The notes below the pieces were generated by a model. It made no database searches, was not told the DNA's origin, and saw only the letters and a list, made by a program, of their open reading frames with translations. DNA of 59,751 bases from CAVRCA01 sp963719345. GTDB lineage: Bacteria > Pseudomonadota > Alphaproteobacteria > Acetobacterales > Acetobacteraceae. Shown in pieces: positions 18,679-28,472 of the stretch; positions within the stretch are counted from its first letter, which is position 1, and every line of letters starts with the position of its first letter. Made by a program: the position numbers and the translations under genes. Where the stretch lies: assembly GCA_963719345.1 (NCBI GenBank), contig CAVRCA010000010.1, positions 1 through 59,751 on the forward strand, given 5' to 3'.

Positions 18679-19403
18679 GCGGCGATCCCGAGGATTTCGA
18701 CCTGCTGGCCGGCATCTACGTGCTCGGCGCGCTCGAAGCGGATGAGGCGCGCGCCGTCGAGGATCTCGCGGCCCGCGATGCCGGCGTCGCGCATGCCGTC
18801 GAGGCCTGGCAGAACCGACTGGCGCCGCTCGCCGCTGCCGTCCCGCCCAGTCCCGTCCCGCCCGATCTGTGGGCCAGCATCGAGGCGACCATCGGCTTCG
18901 CGCCCGAGCCGACGGCCGCGCCGGCGGCGCCCGCGAGCGCCACCGTCGCGCCGCCACCGGCGCTCGCCTTGCTACGTCGTGCTTGGCGCAGCCTGCCGGT
19001 GTGGCGCACCGCGACCGCCGCGCTCGCGCTGGCGGCGGCATTTGCGGGCATCACCCTTGTCACCCGGCCGGAACCGACCCGGCTGGTGACGACGCTCGCG
19101 CCGGCGGGCAGTCCGGCCCCGGTCTTCGTGGCGCAGGTGGAGACGGACGGCACCCTGCTCGTCCGGCCGCTGTCGGCGGTCCAGGTGGCCGGCGGCAAGG
19201 ATCTCGAGCTGTGGGCACTGCCGGAGGGCGCGCAAAAACCGATCTCGCTCGGGGTGCTGCCCCCGATCGGGCGCAGCGTGTCGGGCCAGAAGCTGCCGCC
19301 GGCGCCGGTGCAGTTGCTGGTCAGCCTGGAGCCGGCCGGGGGTTCGCCGACCGGCGCGCCGACCGGACCGGTGCTGTTCGGCGGGACACTGAAGCGGTTC
19401 TAG
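18675..19403 (+). CDS. Anti-sigma factor (RskA/anti-sigma-K family)
   Basis: A 242-residue single-span membrane protein that should sequester the sigma factor encoded immediately upstream. The N-terminal cytoplasmic part has DLLAGIYVLGALEADEARAVEDL, the anti-sigma zinc-less helical domain. An Ala/Pro-rich linker leads to one transmembrane helix near residues 115-135 (TATAALALAAAFAGITL). The periplasmic part carries the anti-sigma-K end motif LELWALPEGAQKPISLGVL. ATG 18675 overlaps the sigma stop (ATGA), a standard coupling for such pairs. Confidence 0.9.
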   Translation: MSGDPEDFDLLAGIYVLGALEADEARAVEDLAARDAGVAHAVEAWQNRLAPLAAAVPPSPVPPDLWASIEATIGFAPEPTAAPAAPASATVAPPPALALLRRAWRSLPVWRTATAALALAAAFAGITLVTRPEPTRLVTTLAPAGSPAPVFVAQVETDGTLLVRPLSAVQVAGGKDLELWALPEGAQKPISLGVLPPIGRSVSGQKLPPAPVQLLVSLEPAGGSPTGAPTGPVLFGGTLKRF

Positions 19404-19404
19404 C

Positions 19405-19429
19405 CGGGAACCGCCGGTGAGCGTTCCCG
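19405..19429. terminator. Hairpin after the sigma/anti-sigma operon
   Basis: CGGGAAC and GTTCCCG pair perfectly over 7 bp around an 11-base loop, beginning 2 bases after the anti-sigma stop. Only a short T-containing tract follows, so termination strength is uncertain. Confidence 0.4.
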
Positions 19430-19471
19430 TTCGCCTCAGCGAGACAGCGTGGCGAAGCCCCGGAGCGCAGC

Positions 19472-20623
19472 ATGATGGAAAATCCTCTCCCGCCGACCGA
19501 CGCGGGTGGGCCGCCCCGCCGCAAGGTGCTGCGCTGGACCGGCATGCTGGCCGGTGCGAGCGGCATCGGACTGCGTGCCTCCCGCGCGCAGCCCGTGCGG
19601 CAAACGGCGGACCCGCATCATCAAGCGGCCGGCGGGCTTCACAAGGGAATGTTCGGATTCACTCTGGCGCACGAGCAGTTTCCTGTGCCGACGCTGGTAG
19701 AACTGGGGGCGCTGGCGTCGCGCTCGGGATTTCAACTGCTCGCCACCAGCGATCATCTGCAACCCTGGCAGGCCAACCAGGGGCACTCCGGGCAGGCGTG
19801 GATCACGCTGGGCGCGCTCGGCGCCCAGGCGCGGCAGAGCTGGATGGGCACGGCCGTCACCTGCCCTACCCTGCGCTACAATCCGGCGGTGGTCGCAGAG
19901 GGCTTTTCCACGCTCAGCCAACTCTATCCGGGACGCATCTTCCTCGGCGTCGGCTCGGGCGAGGCGCTCAATGAACAGGCCGCCACGGGTGAATGGCCAA
20001 AATGGCAGGAGCGGTGGGATCGACTGGTCGAAGCGATCGACATCATTCGCGCGCTCTGGGCCGGAGAGCACGTCAGTCACAAGGGACAGTATTACACGAT
20101 CGAGGCCAAGCTCTACGATCCGCCCAAACAGCCGGTCCCGATCCTGACCGCGGCGAACGGCCGCAAGTCGATGCGGCTGGCAGGCCAGCACGGGGACGGG
20201 CTGATCACCGATCCGCAGAGCTGGAAAAAGTTCAAGAGCGAATGGGAGGATGGCGCCCGTGCGGCCGGCAAGGACCCGGCGTCGATGCCCGTGATGGTCG
20301 AGCACTACGTCGTTGTCGGCGACCAGGCCGACGCCGATCGAGCCGCCGAACTATGGCGCTTCGGCCCCAAGGCCTGGAAGGGTCTCTACGGCGTGCCCGA
20401 CCCGGTGCAGATCCAGCAGAAGGCCGAGGCGGGCACGCCGCTTGACGAGGTAAAAAAGGGATGGGCAATCGGCACCGATCCCAAGGTGCACATCGCCGCA
20501 GCTCACGAGCTTCTCGACAGCGGTGTGACGATCGTCAACGTCCACTCCGGGCAAGCCGACCAGAAGCGGGTGATCGAGTTCTACGCCACCCACGTGCTGC
20601 CGAAGTTCAACCAGCGGGCGTAG
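19472..20623 (+). CDS. Tat-exported LLM-class F420-dependent oxidoreductase
   Basis: A 383-residue TIM-barrel flavin/F420 enzyme. The N-terminus has a twin-arginine leader (RRKVLRWTGMLAGASGIGLR) ending around SRAQP, so export through Tat is predicted. Barrel motifs are LLATSDHLQPWQ, LPTLRYNPAVVA-like CPTLRYNPAVVAEGFSTL, GRIFLGVGSGEALNE and DIIRALWAGEHVSHKG. This combination matches the family of Tat-translocated FGD-like F420-dependent dehydrogenases. Whether the host makes F420 cannot be told from the window; FMN is the alternative cofactor. It follows the ECF sigma/anti-sigma pair and converges with the fasciclin gene, 1 base apart. Confidence 0.85.
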   Translation: MMENPLPPTDAGGPPRRKVLRWTGMLAGASGIGLRASRAQPVRQTADPHHQAAGGLHKGMFGFTLAHEQFPVPTLVELGALASRSGFQLLATSDHLQPWQANQGHSGQAWITLGALGAQARQSWMGTAVTCPTLRYNPAVVAEGFSTLSQLYPGRIFLGVGSGEALNEQAATGEWPKWQERWDRLVEAIDIIRALWAGEHVSHKGQYYTIEAKLYDPPKQPVPILTAANGRKSMRLAGQHGDGLITDPQSWKKFKSEWEDGARAAGKDPASMPVMVEHYVVVGDQADADRAAELWRFGPKAWKGLYGVPDPVQIQQKAEAGTPLDEVKKGWAIGTDPKVHIAAAHELLDSGVTIVNVHSGQADQKRVIEFYATHVLPKFNQRA

Positions 20624-20624
20624 T

Positions 20625-21176
20625 CTAGGAGGTCGGCATCAGCACACGGTCGATCGAGAAGATCTCGCCGTTCGACTGTGCCACGTCGTAGACGATGATG
20701 TTGGCGACGTCGCCCTTCTCGTCCTTGACGACGATGTTGTCGCTGCCGTTCATCATCAAGGTGAGCGTGCCACCGCTTACGGTCTTCAGCATCGCCTTGC
20801 CGTGGCCTTCGATAATCATCGAGCGCAGCTTGTTCGCGTCGTATCGGCCCGGCACGACGTGATATGTGAGGATCTTGGCGAGCGTGGGCTTCTCGTCAGG
20901 CTTGAGCAGCGCCTCGACGGTGCCCGGCGGTAGCGCGCTGAACGCGGCGTTGGTCGGCGCGAACACGGTGAACGGGCCTTTCGTCTCCAACGTATCGACC
21001 AGGCCGGCTGCCTTGACGGCGGCGACGAGCGTTGTGTGGTCCTTCGAGTTGACCGCGTTCTGCACGATGTTCTTGCTGGGATACATCGGCTCGCCGCCGA
21101 CCATGACGGTCTGTTCGGCAAGCGCCGGTCCGGCCAGCATACCGGCAACCGCAAGCACCGCAGCGGCACGTTTCAT
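20625..21176 (-). CDS. Fasciclin domain-containing exported protein
   Basis: A 183-residue secreted protein with one FAS1 domain. The signal peptide is MKRAAAVLAVAGMLAGPALA, with cleavage before EQ. The two FAS1 motifs are FTVFAPTNAAFSALP (H1) and ILTYHVVPGRYDANKL with the YH pair (H2). The C-terminal NGEIFSIDRVLMP is the family end. FAS1 proteins mediate adhesion or surface interactions. AGGAG lies 7 bases upstream of ATG 21176. It is transcribed toward the F420-type oxidoreductase gene. Confidence 0.92.
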   Translation of the reverse strand: MKRAAAVLAVAGMLAGPALAEQTVMVGGEPMYPSKNIVQNAVNSKDHTTLVAAVKAAGLVDTLETKGPFTVFAPTNAAFSALPPGTVEALLKPDEKPTLAKILTYHVVPGRYDANKLRSMIIEGHGKAMLKTVSGGTLTLMMNGSDNIVVKDEKGDVANIIVYDVAQSNGEIFSIDRVLMPTS

Positions 21177-21200
21177 TGGTAACTCCTGAAGGTTGACGGC

Positions 21201-21217
21201 GCGATCATCACGATCGC
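21201..21217. promoter_or_regulatory. Inverted repeat upstream of the fasciclin gene
   Basis: GCGATC-ATCAC-GATCGC is a perfect 6-bp inverted repeat with 5-base spacer, 25-41 bases upstream of the fasciclin start codon on its transcript side. It could be an operator overlapping the promoter; symmetry is the only evidence. Confidence 0.3.
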
Positions 21218-21266
21218 TGTTCTCCCTACAGGCAGCCCCGCCGGCCGGATGCAGCGGACGGCCGAT

Positions 21267-22722
21267 TTATCCCGGCCGGCTCTCGTGGGCGATCACATCG
21301 GCAAGCTCCGCCGCACGCCGCAGGTCGGCGACGAAGGCGCGGTACTCGCGGGCCTTGCTCTCCTCGTCGGGCACCCGCAACAGGAACGACGGATGGACGG
21401 TGACGAACGCGGCCTGCCCGTCGGCAAGCGCGATGCGCCGGCCGCGCTCGCGCCCAATCGTGACTACGCGGCCGAGCACGGCGCGGGCGGCGGTGGCGCC
21501 CAGCAGCACCAGCAGATCGGGCCGCACCTCCTCGCATCTCGGCGTCGAGCCAGAACTTGCAGGCGACGATCTCCGGCGTCTCGGGCTTCTGGTGAATGCG
21601 CCGCTTGCCGCGCGGGATGAACTTGAAGTGCTTGACCGCATTGGTCACGTAGGTCGAGCGCCGGTCGATGCCGGCCTCCTCCAGCGCGCGGTCGAGCAGC
21701 TGGCCGGCCGGGCCGACGAACGGGCGGCCGACCAGATCCTCCTGGTCGCCCGGCTGTTCGCCGATGAACATGACGCGCGCATCCGCCGGGCCTTCACCGA
21801 ACACGGTCTGCGTCGCCGGCTCCCACAGCGGACAGCGGCGGCAGGTCTCCGCTTCCTGCGCGGTGCGCGCGAGCGGGGTGCCGGCGGCGGCAGGCCCGCT
21901 GTCGTGCGAGCGCTCGCGCACCGGGCCGAGCGGCATCTTGTCGGGTGCGCGCACATCCTGCTCCAGCATCTCGTCGGTGCGGCCACTCGCCGCCCGGATC
22001 AGATCCGGAATCGCGCGAGCCTCCGGCAAGTTGCGCCAGTATTTCTTCGGCATCTCCGCCGTCATCGCCGACACCTTCAGGCGCGCGGGATTGAAGATCG
22101 CGCCGAAATAGGTCCGCCAGTAGGCTTCGAGTGCGTCGTCGTCGGGCACCTCGCGCGGGTCGGCGCCCGGGCCGAGGCGCAGGGTCTCGCCATCCCAGTG
22201 CGCGCTGCGCCCGGGAGTAAGGATCGACCATGTCATCGTCGCGAAGCGGCGCACGAAGAACGCGGCATTGGCCGCGAGAATGTGATGGTCCGGCTCGAAC
22301 CAAGCGACGTAGCGGGTCCCTTCCGGCTCGGCGACCACGCGGAACCGGAGGAAGGCGCGCATCTTGTGGATGTCGCGACGCACCGCCTGGGCGAGCCGCT
22401 GCGCGCGCTGCACGTCGGGGTCCGTGGCCTGTTCCAGCAAGTGCCGCTCGCCGGCCTGCGCGCGCCAGACGAGGCGATACAACAACGAAAACCGCTGCGG
22501 CTCGCGCGCCAGGATCGCGACCTCGGCGAGCGCGACCAGCGCCCGGGGAACGTTGAAGGTGCCCTCTGCCGTGGGCGGCGGCCCGTCACCGCCGAACAGA
22601 TCGGCCGATTCCCCGACCGCCCAGACCACCTGGTCGGGCGCCACGCCGGCGAGCACGAGCGTGCGGGTCGCACGCCGCCAGCCGTCCCAGTCCGTCTCGT
22701 CGGCGAGGACGACGCTGTGCAT
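21267..22722 (-). CDS. DUF4130-UdgX fusion: uracil-DNA glycosylase/uracil-DNA-binding protein, frameshifted near the C-terminus
   Basis: A two-part DNA-repair protein of about 485 residues. Residues 1-250 match the DUF4130 (SAM-linked) domain, with LVWRAQAGERHLLEQATDPD and FNPARLKVSAMTAEMPKKYW. From about 290 is a family-4-like Fe-S uracil-DNA glycosylase: TCRRCPLW (cluster Cys), FIGEQPGDQEDLVGRPFVGP (motif 1), and the UdgX-specific loop KRRIHQKP at 373-380, whose His is known in UdgX to bond covalently to the abasic site. The frame changes by one base near 21540, after which VTVHPSFLLR (motif 3) and the end follow. ATG 22722 overlaps the radical SAM stop by one base. Confidence 0.88.
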
Positions 22723-23934
22723 CAGGCGAACAGCTCGCCCTGCGTCGGCGGCGGCGCGAGGCGGCGGGCAAGGTCGATGCGGTCGAGGCCGCTCGGCCGG
22801 TAATCCGGCGTCACGACGAACGGTGCGATCTTCGTCATCGGCAGGCGCAGCCGTGCGAGGTCGCCCATTCGCAAACTCCGGTGCCGCCGCGCGGCGAGGA
22901 TGCGATCGACCGAGCGCACGCCGAACCCGGGAACACGCAGCAGCTGTTCGCGAGTTGCACGGTTCACGTCCATCGGGAAATCTTTGCGGTTCGCCAGCGC
23001 CCAGGCAAGTTTGGGGTCGATGCCGAGATCGAGCATGTCCGCCCCGTCGGTGGCGATTTCCTCGACGGCGAAACCGTAGAAGCGCATCAGCCAGTCGGCT
23101 TGGTAGAGCCGATGCTCGCGCACCAGCGGCGCGCGCACCGGAGGCAGCGCCGAGGCCGCGTCCGGGATGGGACTGAAGGCCGAGTAGTAGACCCGCCGGA
23201 GGCCGTACGAGCCGTAGCAGATTCGTGCTCATCCGCAGGATCGTCCGGTCGTCGGAAGCGTCGGCGCCGACGATCACCTGCGTGCTCTGGCCGGCCGGCG
23301 CAAAGCGAGGTGCGCGCTTGTCCCGGGCCTCGTCGATCCGCGCCCGCATTCGGCCCATCGAGCGGCGGATGCTGGCGGCGTTCTTCTCCGGCGCCAGGCG
23401 CGACAGGCTGGGCTCGGACGGCAGCTCGACGTTGATGCTGAGCCGGTCGGCGTATTTTCCCGCCTCGGCCAGCAGCGCGGGGTCCGCGTCCGGGATCGTC
23501 TTCAGGTGGATGTAGCCGCGGAACCCGTGCTCCTCGCGCAGGGTGCGGGCGACCCGCACGACCTGCTCCATCGTGTAGTCGGGATCGCGGATGATGCCGG
23601 AGCTGAGGAACAGGCCCTCGATGCAGTTGCGCCGGTAGAAGCCGAGCGTGAGGGTGACGACCTCCTCGACCGTGAACCGGGCGCGCCGCACGTTGGAGGA
23701 GCGGCGGTTGATGCAATACAGGCAGTCGTAGACGCAGGAATTGGTCAGCAGTATTTTCAACAAGCTGATGCAGCGCCCGTCCGGCGCGTAGGCGTGGCAG
23801 ATGCCCATGCCCTCGGTGGAGCCGACGCCGTCCGCCTGGCCGAGCGAATGCCGCTTGTCGGTGCCACTCGAGGCGCAGGAGGCGTCGTATTTGGCGGCGT
23901 CGGCCAGAATGCCGAGTTTTTCCAGCAGCTCCAT
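22722..23934 (-). CDS. Putative DNA modification/repair radical SAM protein, frameshifted once
   Basis: Radical SAM enzyme of about 403 residues, the regular partner of the DUF4130-UdgX protein encoded next. The 4Fe-4S motif is Cys67-x3-Cys71-x2-Cys74 in NSCVYDCLYCINRRSSN. GLFLSSGI and ADRLSINVELPSE are further barrel elements. The C-terminus carries helix-hairpin-helix DNA-binding motifs (NRATREQLLRVPGFGVRSVD). One frame change is needed near 23215. GAGG lies 5 bases before ATG 23934. The reaction it catalyses is not known; genetic association with uracil-DNA repair is the main clue. Two LexA-like sites precede it. Confidence 0.88.
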
Positions 23935-23946
23935 GACAGCCTCGCG

Positions 23947-23961
23947 GTTTCTACTTTGTTC
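23947..23961. promoter_or_regulatory. LexA (SOS) box-like site 1
   Basis: GTTT-N7-GTTC matches 7 of the 8 fixed bases of the alphaproteobacterial LexA site GTTC-N7-GTTC. It lies 13 bases upstream of the radical SAM/UdgX operon start, in the right place to block its expression. Confidence 0.45.
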
Positions 23962-23979
23962 TAAGATCAGCGCGCCGAA

Positions 23980-23994
23980 GTTCAACCCTTGTTT
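23980..23994. promoter_or_regulatory. LexA (SOS) box-like site 2
   Basis: GTTC-N7-GTTT again matches 7 of 8 fixed LexA positions and is exactly 33 bp (about three helical turns) from the first site. It lies between the divergent radical SAM and gamma-glutamyltransferase genes. Confidence 0.4.
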
Positions 23995-24024
23995 GCGGTT
24001 TCATGGCGGCCCTGCCCTCGGTCT

Positions 24025-25672
24025 ATGCTGGAGAGGGACGCCACGGAGAGTGACTTGCAGGGTTTTGCGCGAAGCTATCGGCCGCTGATCATGGGGCGCC
24101 GCGGCGCGGTGGGGACCAATCACCCGGTCGCGGCCCAGGCCGGGCTCGACACGCTGCGGGCGGGCGGCAACGCCGTCGATGCGGCGGTCGCGGTGGCGGC
24201 AACCCTGTTCGTGGTCGAGCCACACATGTCTGGCCTCGGCGGCGACGCATTCTATCATGTCTGCCTGAGCCCGTCGGCGCGGACGGAGGTGTTCAACGGC
24301 ACCGGGCCGGCCCCGCTCGGCGCCTCCGCCGAGCGGTTCGCTTCGGGCGGCATGGCGGTTCACGGCCGGCTCAGCGTCTCGGTGCCGGGGGCGCTCGCCG
24401 GGCTCGCTTCGATGCACGAGGCGCACGGCTCGCTTCCCTGGCCCACGCTGTTCGCCGCCGCGATCGACGCCGCGCGGCAGGGTTTTGCCGTCACCCACGC
24501 CTATCGCCATTTCAGCGGCGACGCCCGCGCCATGCTGGCCGCCGACCCGCGCAGCCGCGCGATCTTCCTCGATGCCTCAGGTGCGGCGCCGGCCGTGGGC
24601 GCGCTGATCCGCCAGGAGGCTCTGGCGCACACGCTTGAGGAGATCGCCGCCGACGGGGCGGAGACGTTCTACCGCGGCGCTGTGGCGGGTCGTCTCGCGG
24701 CCGGGATGCTTGCCGCCGGCGTGCCGATCACGGCAGCCGACCTCGCCGGCTGCGAGGCCGAGCGGCCCGCCCCGATCAGCATTTCCTACCGGGGCCTGAC
24801 GGTGGCGCAGACGCCGCCCAACTCGACCGGCTTCACCTTCCTCCAGATGCTGCGGATGGCCGAGAGATTTCGACCTCGCGCGGCTCGACCCGGTGTCGCG
24901 CATCCATGTGCTGGTCGAGGCCAAAAAACTCGCCTTCGTCGATCGCGAACGCTACGGCACCGATCCGCGCTTCGGCGGCAGCGTGCCGATCGACCGGTTG
25001 CTGTCCGATACCTACGCGGATAGCTGCGCCGAAAAGATCGATCAACGGCGCGCGGCCGACCTGCCGTTGGCCGAGCCGGAGCGGGCCGGCGACACCACCT
25101 ATTTCTGCGTCGTGGACAGCGCCGGCAATGCGGTGTCCGGCATCCAGAGCCTGAACTCCGCCTTCGGCTCCGGGGTGACGGCGGGTGACACGGGTGTCCT
25201 GCTCAACAACCGGATGGCCTACTGGCACCTCGCCGCCGGTCACGCCAACCGCCTTGTTCCCGGCAAACGGGTCCGCCATACGATGAACGCACCGATCGTC
25301 ACCAAGGACGGCCGGCTGTGGGCGGTTTTCGGCACGCCGGGCGCCGACCATCAAGTGCAGGTAAACCTGCAAATCCTGACCGCGATGGCCGATCTCGACG
25401 CCGATCCCCAGCAGGCGGTGGAAGCGCCGCGCTGGAGCAGCGCGCAACGCGGGCAAGGGGCCAACTGGCCGCACGAGGGCGATGGACGGCTGACCGTCGA
25501 GCCCGGCTTCGGCGAGGCGGTGCTGCGCGGATTGGAGGAGCGCGGCCATCGCCTCGCCCGGGTCGGCCCGTTGGAAGGGCCGTGCAGCGTGCAGGCGATC
25601 CGGGTCGCGGACAATGGCGTTCGGATCGCCGGGTCCGACCCGCGGCGGGACGGCTGGGCGGCCGCGTGGTGA
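24025..25672 (+). CDS. Gamma-glutamyltransferase, frameshifted once
   Basis: Ntn-hydrolase of about 548 residues that cleaves and transfers gamma-glutamyl groups from glutathione. AVGTNHPVAAQAGLDTLRAG starts the large subunit, followed by GGNAVDAAVAVAATL and PHMSGLGGDAF. The autoprocessing site is in AGDTTYFCVVD, where the second Thr would become the new N-terminal nucleophile. The small subunit has NSAFGSGVTAGDTGVLLNNRM. A one-base insertion near 24868 separates the halves. No signal peptide is evident, so it may be cytosolic. ATG 24025 is my choice; a TTG at 24055 with GGAGAG upstream is an alternative. The stop overlaps the next gene. Confidence 0.85.
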
Positions 25673-26338
25673 GCGGTCGTCTCGCGGCGCTGCCCGTCGC
25701 GCTGCTGCTGGTTGCGGCCGAACCCGTGCCCGCTCCGTCGCCGACGCCTGCCATTCCCAGCCGCCCCAGCCACGCCGGCCGCCCCATCGACATCCGCCGC
25801 CCCGGTGACGCCCACCGCCCCAGCGACCCCGGCTGCTCCGCCGGTACAGCAGGTGGCGGCCAGCACGGCGATGGCGATTCTCGGCCACACGGTCGATGGC
25901 CAGAACGGCAAGGACATCGCACGCATCGTCGACGTGCTGATCGACGGCAGCGGTCAACCGGTGGCGGCGGTAATCGATTTTGGTGGTTTCCTCGGCGTCG
26001 GTACGCGCAAGATCGCGGTTGATTGGAAGAGCCTGAAATTTTCGCCAAACGATAAGGAGCACCCGATCGTGCTCGACATGAGCACGGACCAGATCCGGGT
26101 GGCCCCCGCCTACAAGGAAGAGCAGACCGCCCCGGTGCTGTCGTCCACCACGACGCCTCCCGCCGCCTCGTCCGGCCCGACGCCCTCGCCAGCGCTGGGG
26201 GCGGCGCCTGGGGCTGCCCCCGCGCCGCCGGCTGACGCCGCCCCTCCCTCCCCGGCCCCGACGACCCCCGAGCCGCCGCCCGCAGCCGGCTCGGCCGCTC
26301 CGCAACCGCCAGCCGCCGAGCCGAGCAAGCCGCTCTGA
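25669..26338 (+). CDS. Exported PRC-barrel domain protein, frameshifted once
   Basis: About 222 residues. A GTG at 25669, overlapping the preceding TGA, opens a signal peptide (SGRLAALPVALLLVAAEP). A Pro/Ala/Thr repeat linker follows (PATPAAPSTSAAPVTPTAPA), with one frame change near 25755 inside it. The folded core is a PRC barrel (ILGHTVDGQNGKDIARIVDV and FGGFLGVGTRKIAVDWKSL). The C-terminal third is again Pro/Ala-rich and ends EPSKPL. It is probably periplasmic. PRC-barrel proteins of this type are common small envelope proteins of unclear role. Confidence 0.75.
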
Positions 26339-26349
26339 CGCGATCCGGC

Positions 26350-27552
26350 ATGGCATCAGCTCGCAGCCTCCGTGCGCTCGACTTCGTTAATTTCTTCGTG
26401 GCCGACGTGCAGACCGGCTTCGGTCCGTTCATCGCGGTCTACCTGACCGCGTTCAAATGGACACAGGGCGAAATCGGCGTGGCGCTCAGCCTCGGCACGA
26501 TGGCCGCTCTGATCGGGCAGGTGCCGTCCGGGGCGCTGGTGGACGCGGTGACCAACAAGCGCGTGGTCGCCATGGTGGGCGTGGTCGCCATCAGCGCCAG
26601 CGCGCTGCTGTTCGCGCTGTTTCCGCTCCTGCTGCCGGTCTACATCGCGGAGGTGCTGCACGGAGTCGCGAGCTGCGTGCTCACGCCGGCGATATCGGCC
26701 ATCAGCCTGGCGCTCGTCGGGCACGCCGCGTTCGGCGAGCGGCTGGGACGTAACGCGCGGTTCGCCTCGGTCGGGAACGGCATCGCTGCCGGTATCATGG
26801 GGATCATCGGCAGCTACGTCTCCCCGTCGGCCGTTTTCTGGCTCACCGCCGCCCTCGGCCTGCCGGCCCTGGCGGCACTGGCGATGATCGGCCGCGTCGA
26901 GCCGGTGGAGCGATCGCCCCGCACCGACCCGTTCGACTGGCACGGGCTGCGCGACCTGCTGGCCGACCGCCGGCTGATCGCGTTCGGGGGATGCGCGCTG
27001 CTGTTTCATCTCTCCAACGCAGCCATGCTGCCCTTGGCGGCCGCCTCCATCACCCAGTCGGCCGGATCCATGGCGAACCTGATCGTCGGCACCTGCATCG
27101 TCGGGCCGCAGATCGTCGTCGGGCTGATGTCGCCCTGGGTGGGCAACCGTGCCCAGCGCTGGGGCCGTCGACCGCTGCTGGTGCTTGGCTGGGGGATGCT
27201 CGCGGTGCGCGGCATCCTGATGGCGGTGCTGCCCAACGCCTGGCTGCTGATCGGCGTGCAGGCGCTGAGCGGGATCAGCGGCGCGGTGTTCGGAGTGATT
27301 TTTCCGCTGATCTCGGCCGACCTTACGGTCGGCAGCGGCCGCTTCAACCTGTGCATGGGCGTGCTTGGGCTCGCCGTGTTCGTCGGCGCCTCGCTCAGCA
27401 CGACGATGGCCGGCTGGACCGCCGACCGGTTCGGCGACCCTGTGGCCTTCCTCGCCCTGGCGGCGGTCGGAGTGCTGGGCACGCTGATGTGCCGGTTCAT
27501 CATGCCCGAGACGCGGCCGGTTCTGTCGCGGCAGCCCGCGTTGGCCAGGTAG
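26350..27552 (+). CDS. MFS transporter
   Basis: A 400-residue twelve-helix major facilitator. It opens with LDFVNFFVADVQTGFGPFIA. The A-like motif between helices 2 and 3 is GALVDAVTNKR, and the second half has SPWVGNRAQRWGRRPLLVLG as its loop. No extended soluble domains are present. ATG 26350 begins 11 bases after the PRC-barrel stop, so transcription may be shared. The direction and substrate of transport are not predictable; the subgroup resembles uncharacterised proton-coupled efflux carriers. Confidence 0.9.
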   Translation: MASARSLRALDFVNFFVADVQTGFGPFIAVYLTAFKWTQGEIGVALSLGTMAALIGQVPSGALVDAVTNKRVVAMVGVVAISASALLFALFPLLLPVYIAEVLHGVASCVLTPAISAISLALVGHAAFGERLGRNARFASVGNGIAAGIMGIIGSYVSPSAVFWLTAALGLPALAALAMIGRVEPVERSPRTDPFDWHGLRDLLADRRLIAFGGCALLFHLSNAAMLPLAAASITQSAGSMANLIVGTCIVGPQIVVGLMSPWVGNRAQRWGRRPLLVLGWGMLAVRGILMAVLPNAWLLIGVQALSGISGAVFGVIFPLISADLTVGSGRFNLCMGVLGLAVFVGASLSTTMAGWTADRFGDPVAFLALAAVGVLGTLMCRFIMPETRPVLSRQPALAR

Positions 27553-27661
27553 ACCGGCGCCCGGCTGCCGATCTCCCCCGACCTGTTGACTACGATAGCG
27601 TTCAACCGTTGAAGGTGCTTACATCCGGTGAGTTCGCCCTTTTGGATCGGGAGATCGCTGG

Positions 27662-28472
27662 ATGATGAAAAGATTGGTCGTTACCGTGGCGGCATTGGCA
27701 GGGCTCGGGATGCCGGTTGCCGCGGCACCGCTCACGCCCCTGGTCGTGAGCGGCTACAATCAAGACATTGTGGTGGATGGAGGAGCGCCGTTCTACCGCA
27801 ACACCGTAACCGCCAACATGGATTACGGCTCGGACTTCCCGTCCAACCCCAGTCCCGACATCACCACTTGGTACGCGACGGGGGTCGGCGGCAGCCCGGA
27901 CGGCTTGCCGACCGGGACGACCTTCCCGGCCCAAGCCGACCCCAACACCCGGTTCACCTTGCAGCCGGCCAACACCGACAACGCTGTGCTGCTCGACTTC
28001 TCCAGTTCCACCGCGCACGTGACCCTGAGCACGCCCGCCCGCTTCGGCACCCTGGCATTCCTCACCGCCTCGGGCAACGGCAGCGCCGGCTTCAGCGTAG
28101 TCGGCGATCTATCGTCCGGCGGGACGGTCGCATTGGGCAGTATCGCGTCTCCCGATTGGTTCAGATGCCGGCCCGATCGCGGTCAGCGCCGGAGGCCGGG
28201 CGAGCGTGTTCCGCGATCAGCTTTTTGACTACGGCGGTGGCTCGCCGTCGCTGTTCGACGAGACCCTGCCGCTGGCAGCGGCCACCGGCACGCTGACCGG
28301 CTTCGACCTGACATGGACCGGGGGAAGCAACAGCACGGCAATCATGGGGATCAGCGGCGCGACATTGGTGCCGGAGCCGGTCTCCCTGGGGCTGCTCGGC
28401 GTCGGTTTGCTCGGCCTCGTCCTGGTCCACGCCCGCCCTAGCCCGGCGGCAGCCCCATCGCGACGCGCATGA
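27662..28472 (+). CDS. PEP-CTERM sorting domain protein, frameshifted once
   Basis: A secreted protein of about 268 residues. The signal peptide MMKRLVVTVAALAGLGMPVA is followed by a beta-rich body with many Gly/Ser/Thr/Asn residues (DYGSDFPSNPSPDITTWYAT). The C-terminus is the sorting tripartite tag: VPEPVSLG, a hydrophobic helix (LLGVGLLGLVLVHA) and Arg. A one-base shift near 28165 joins the two parts. PEP-CTERM proteins are processed by an exosortase and go to the surface or extracellular matrix. The gene end overlaps the convergent ubiH-like gene by 35 bases. Confidence 0.75.
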
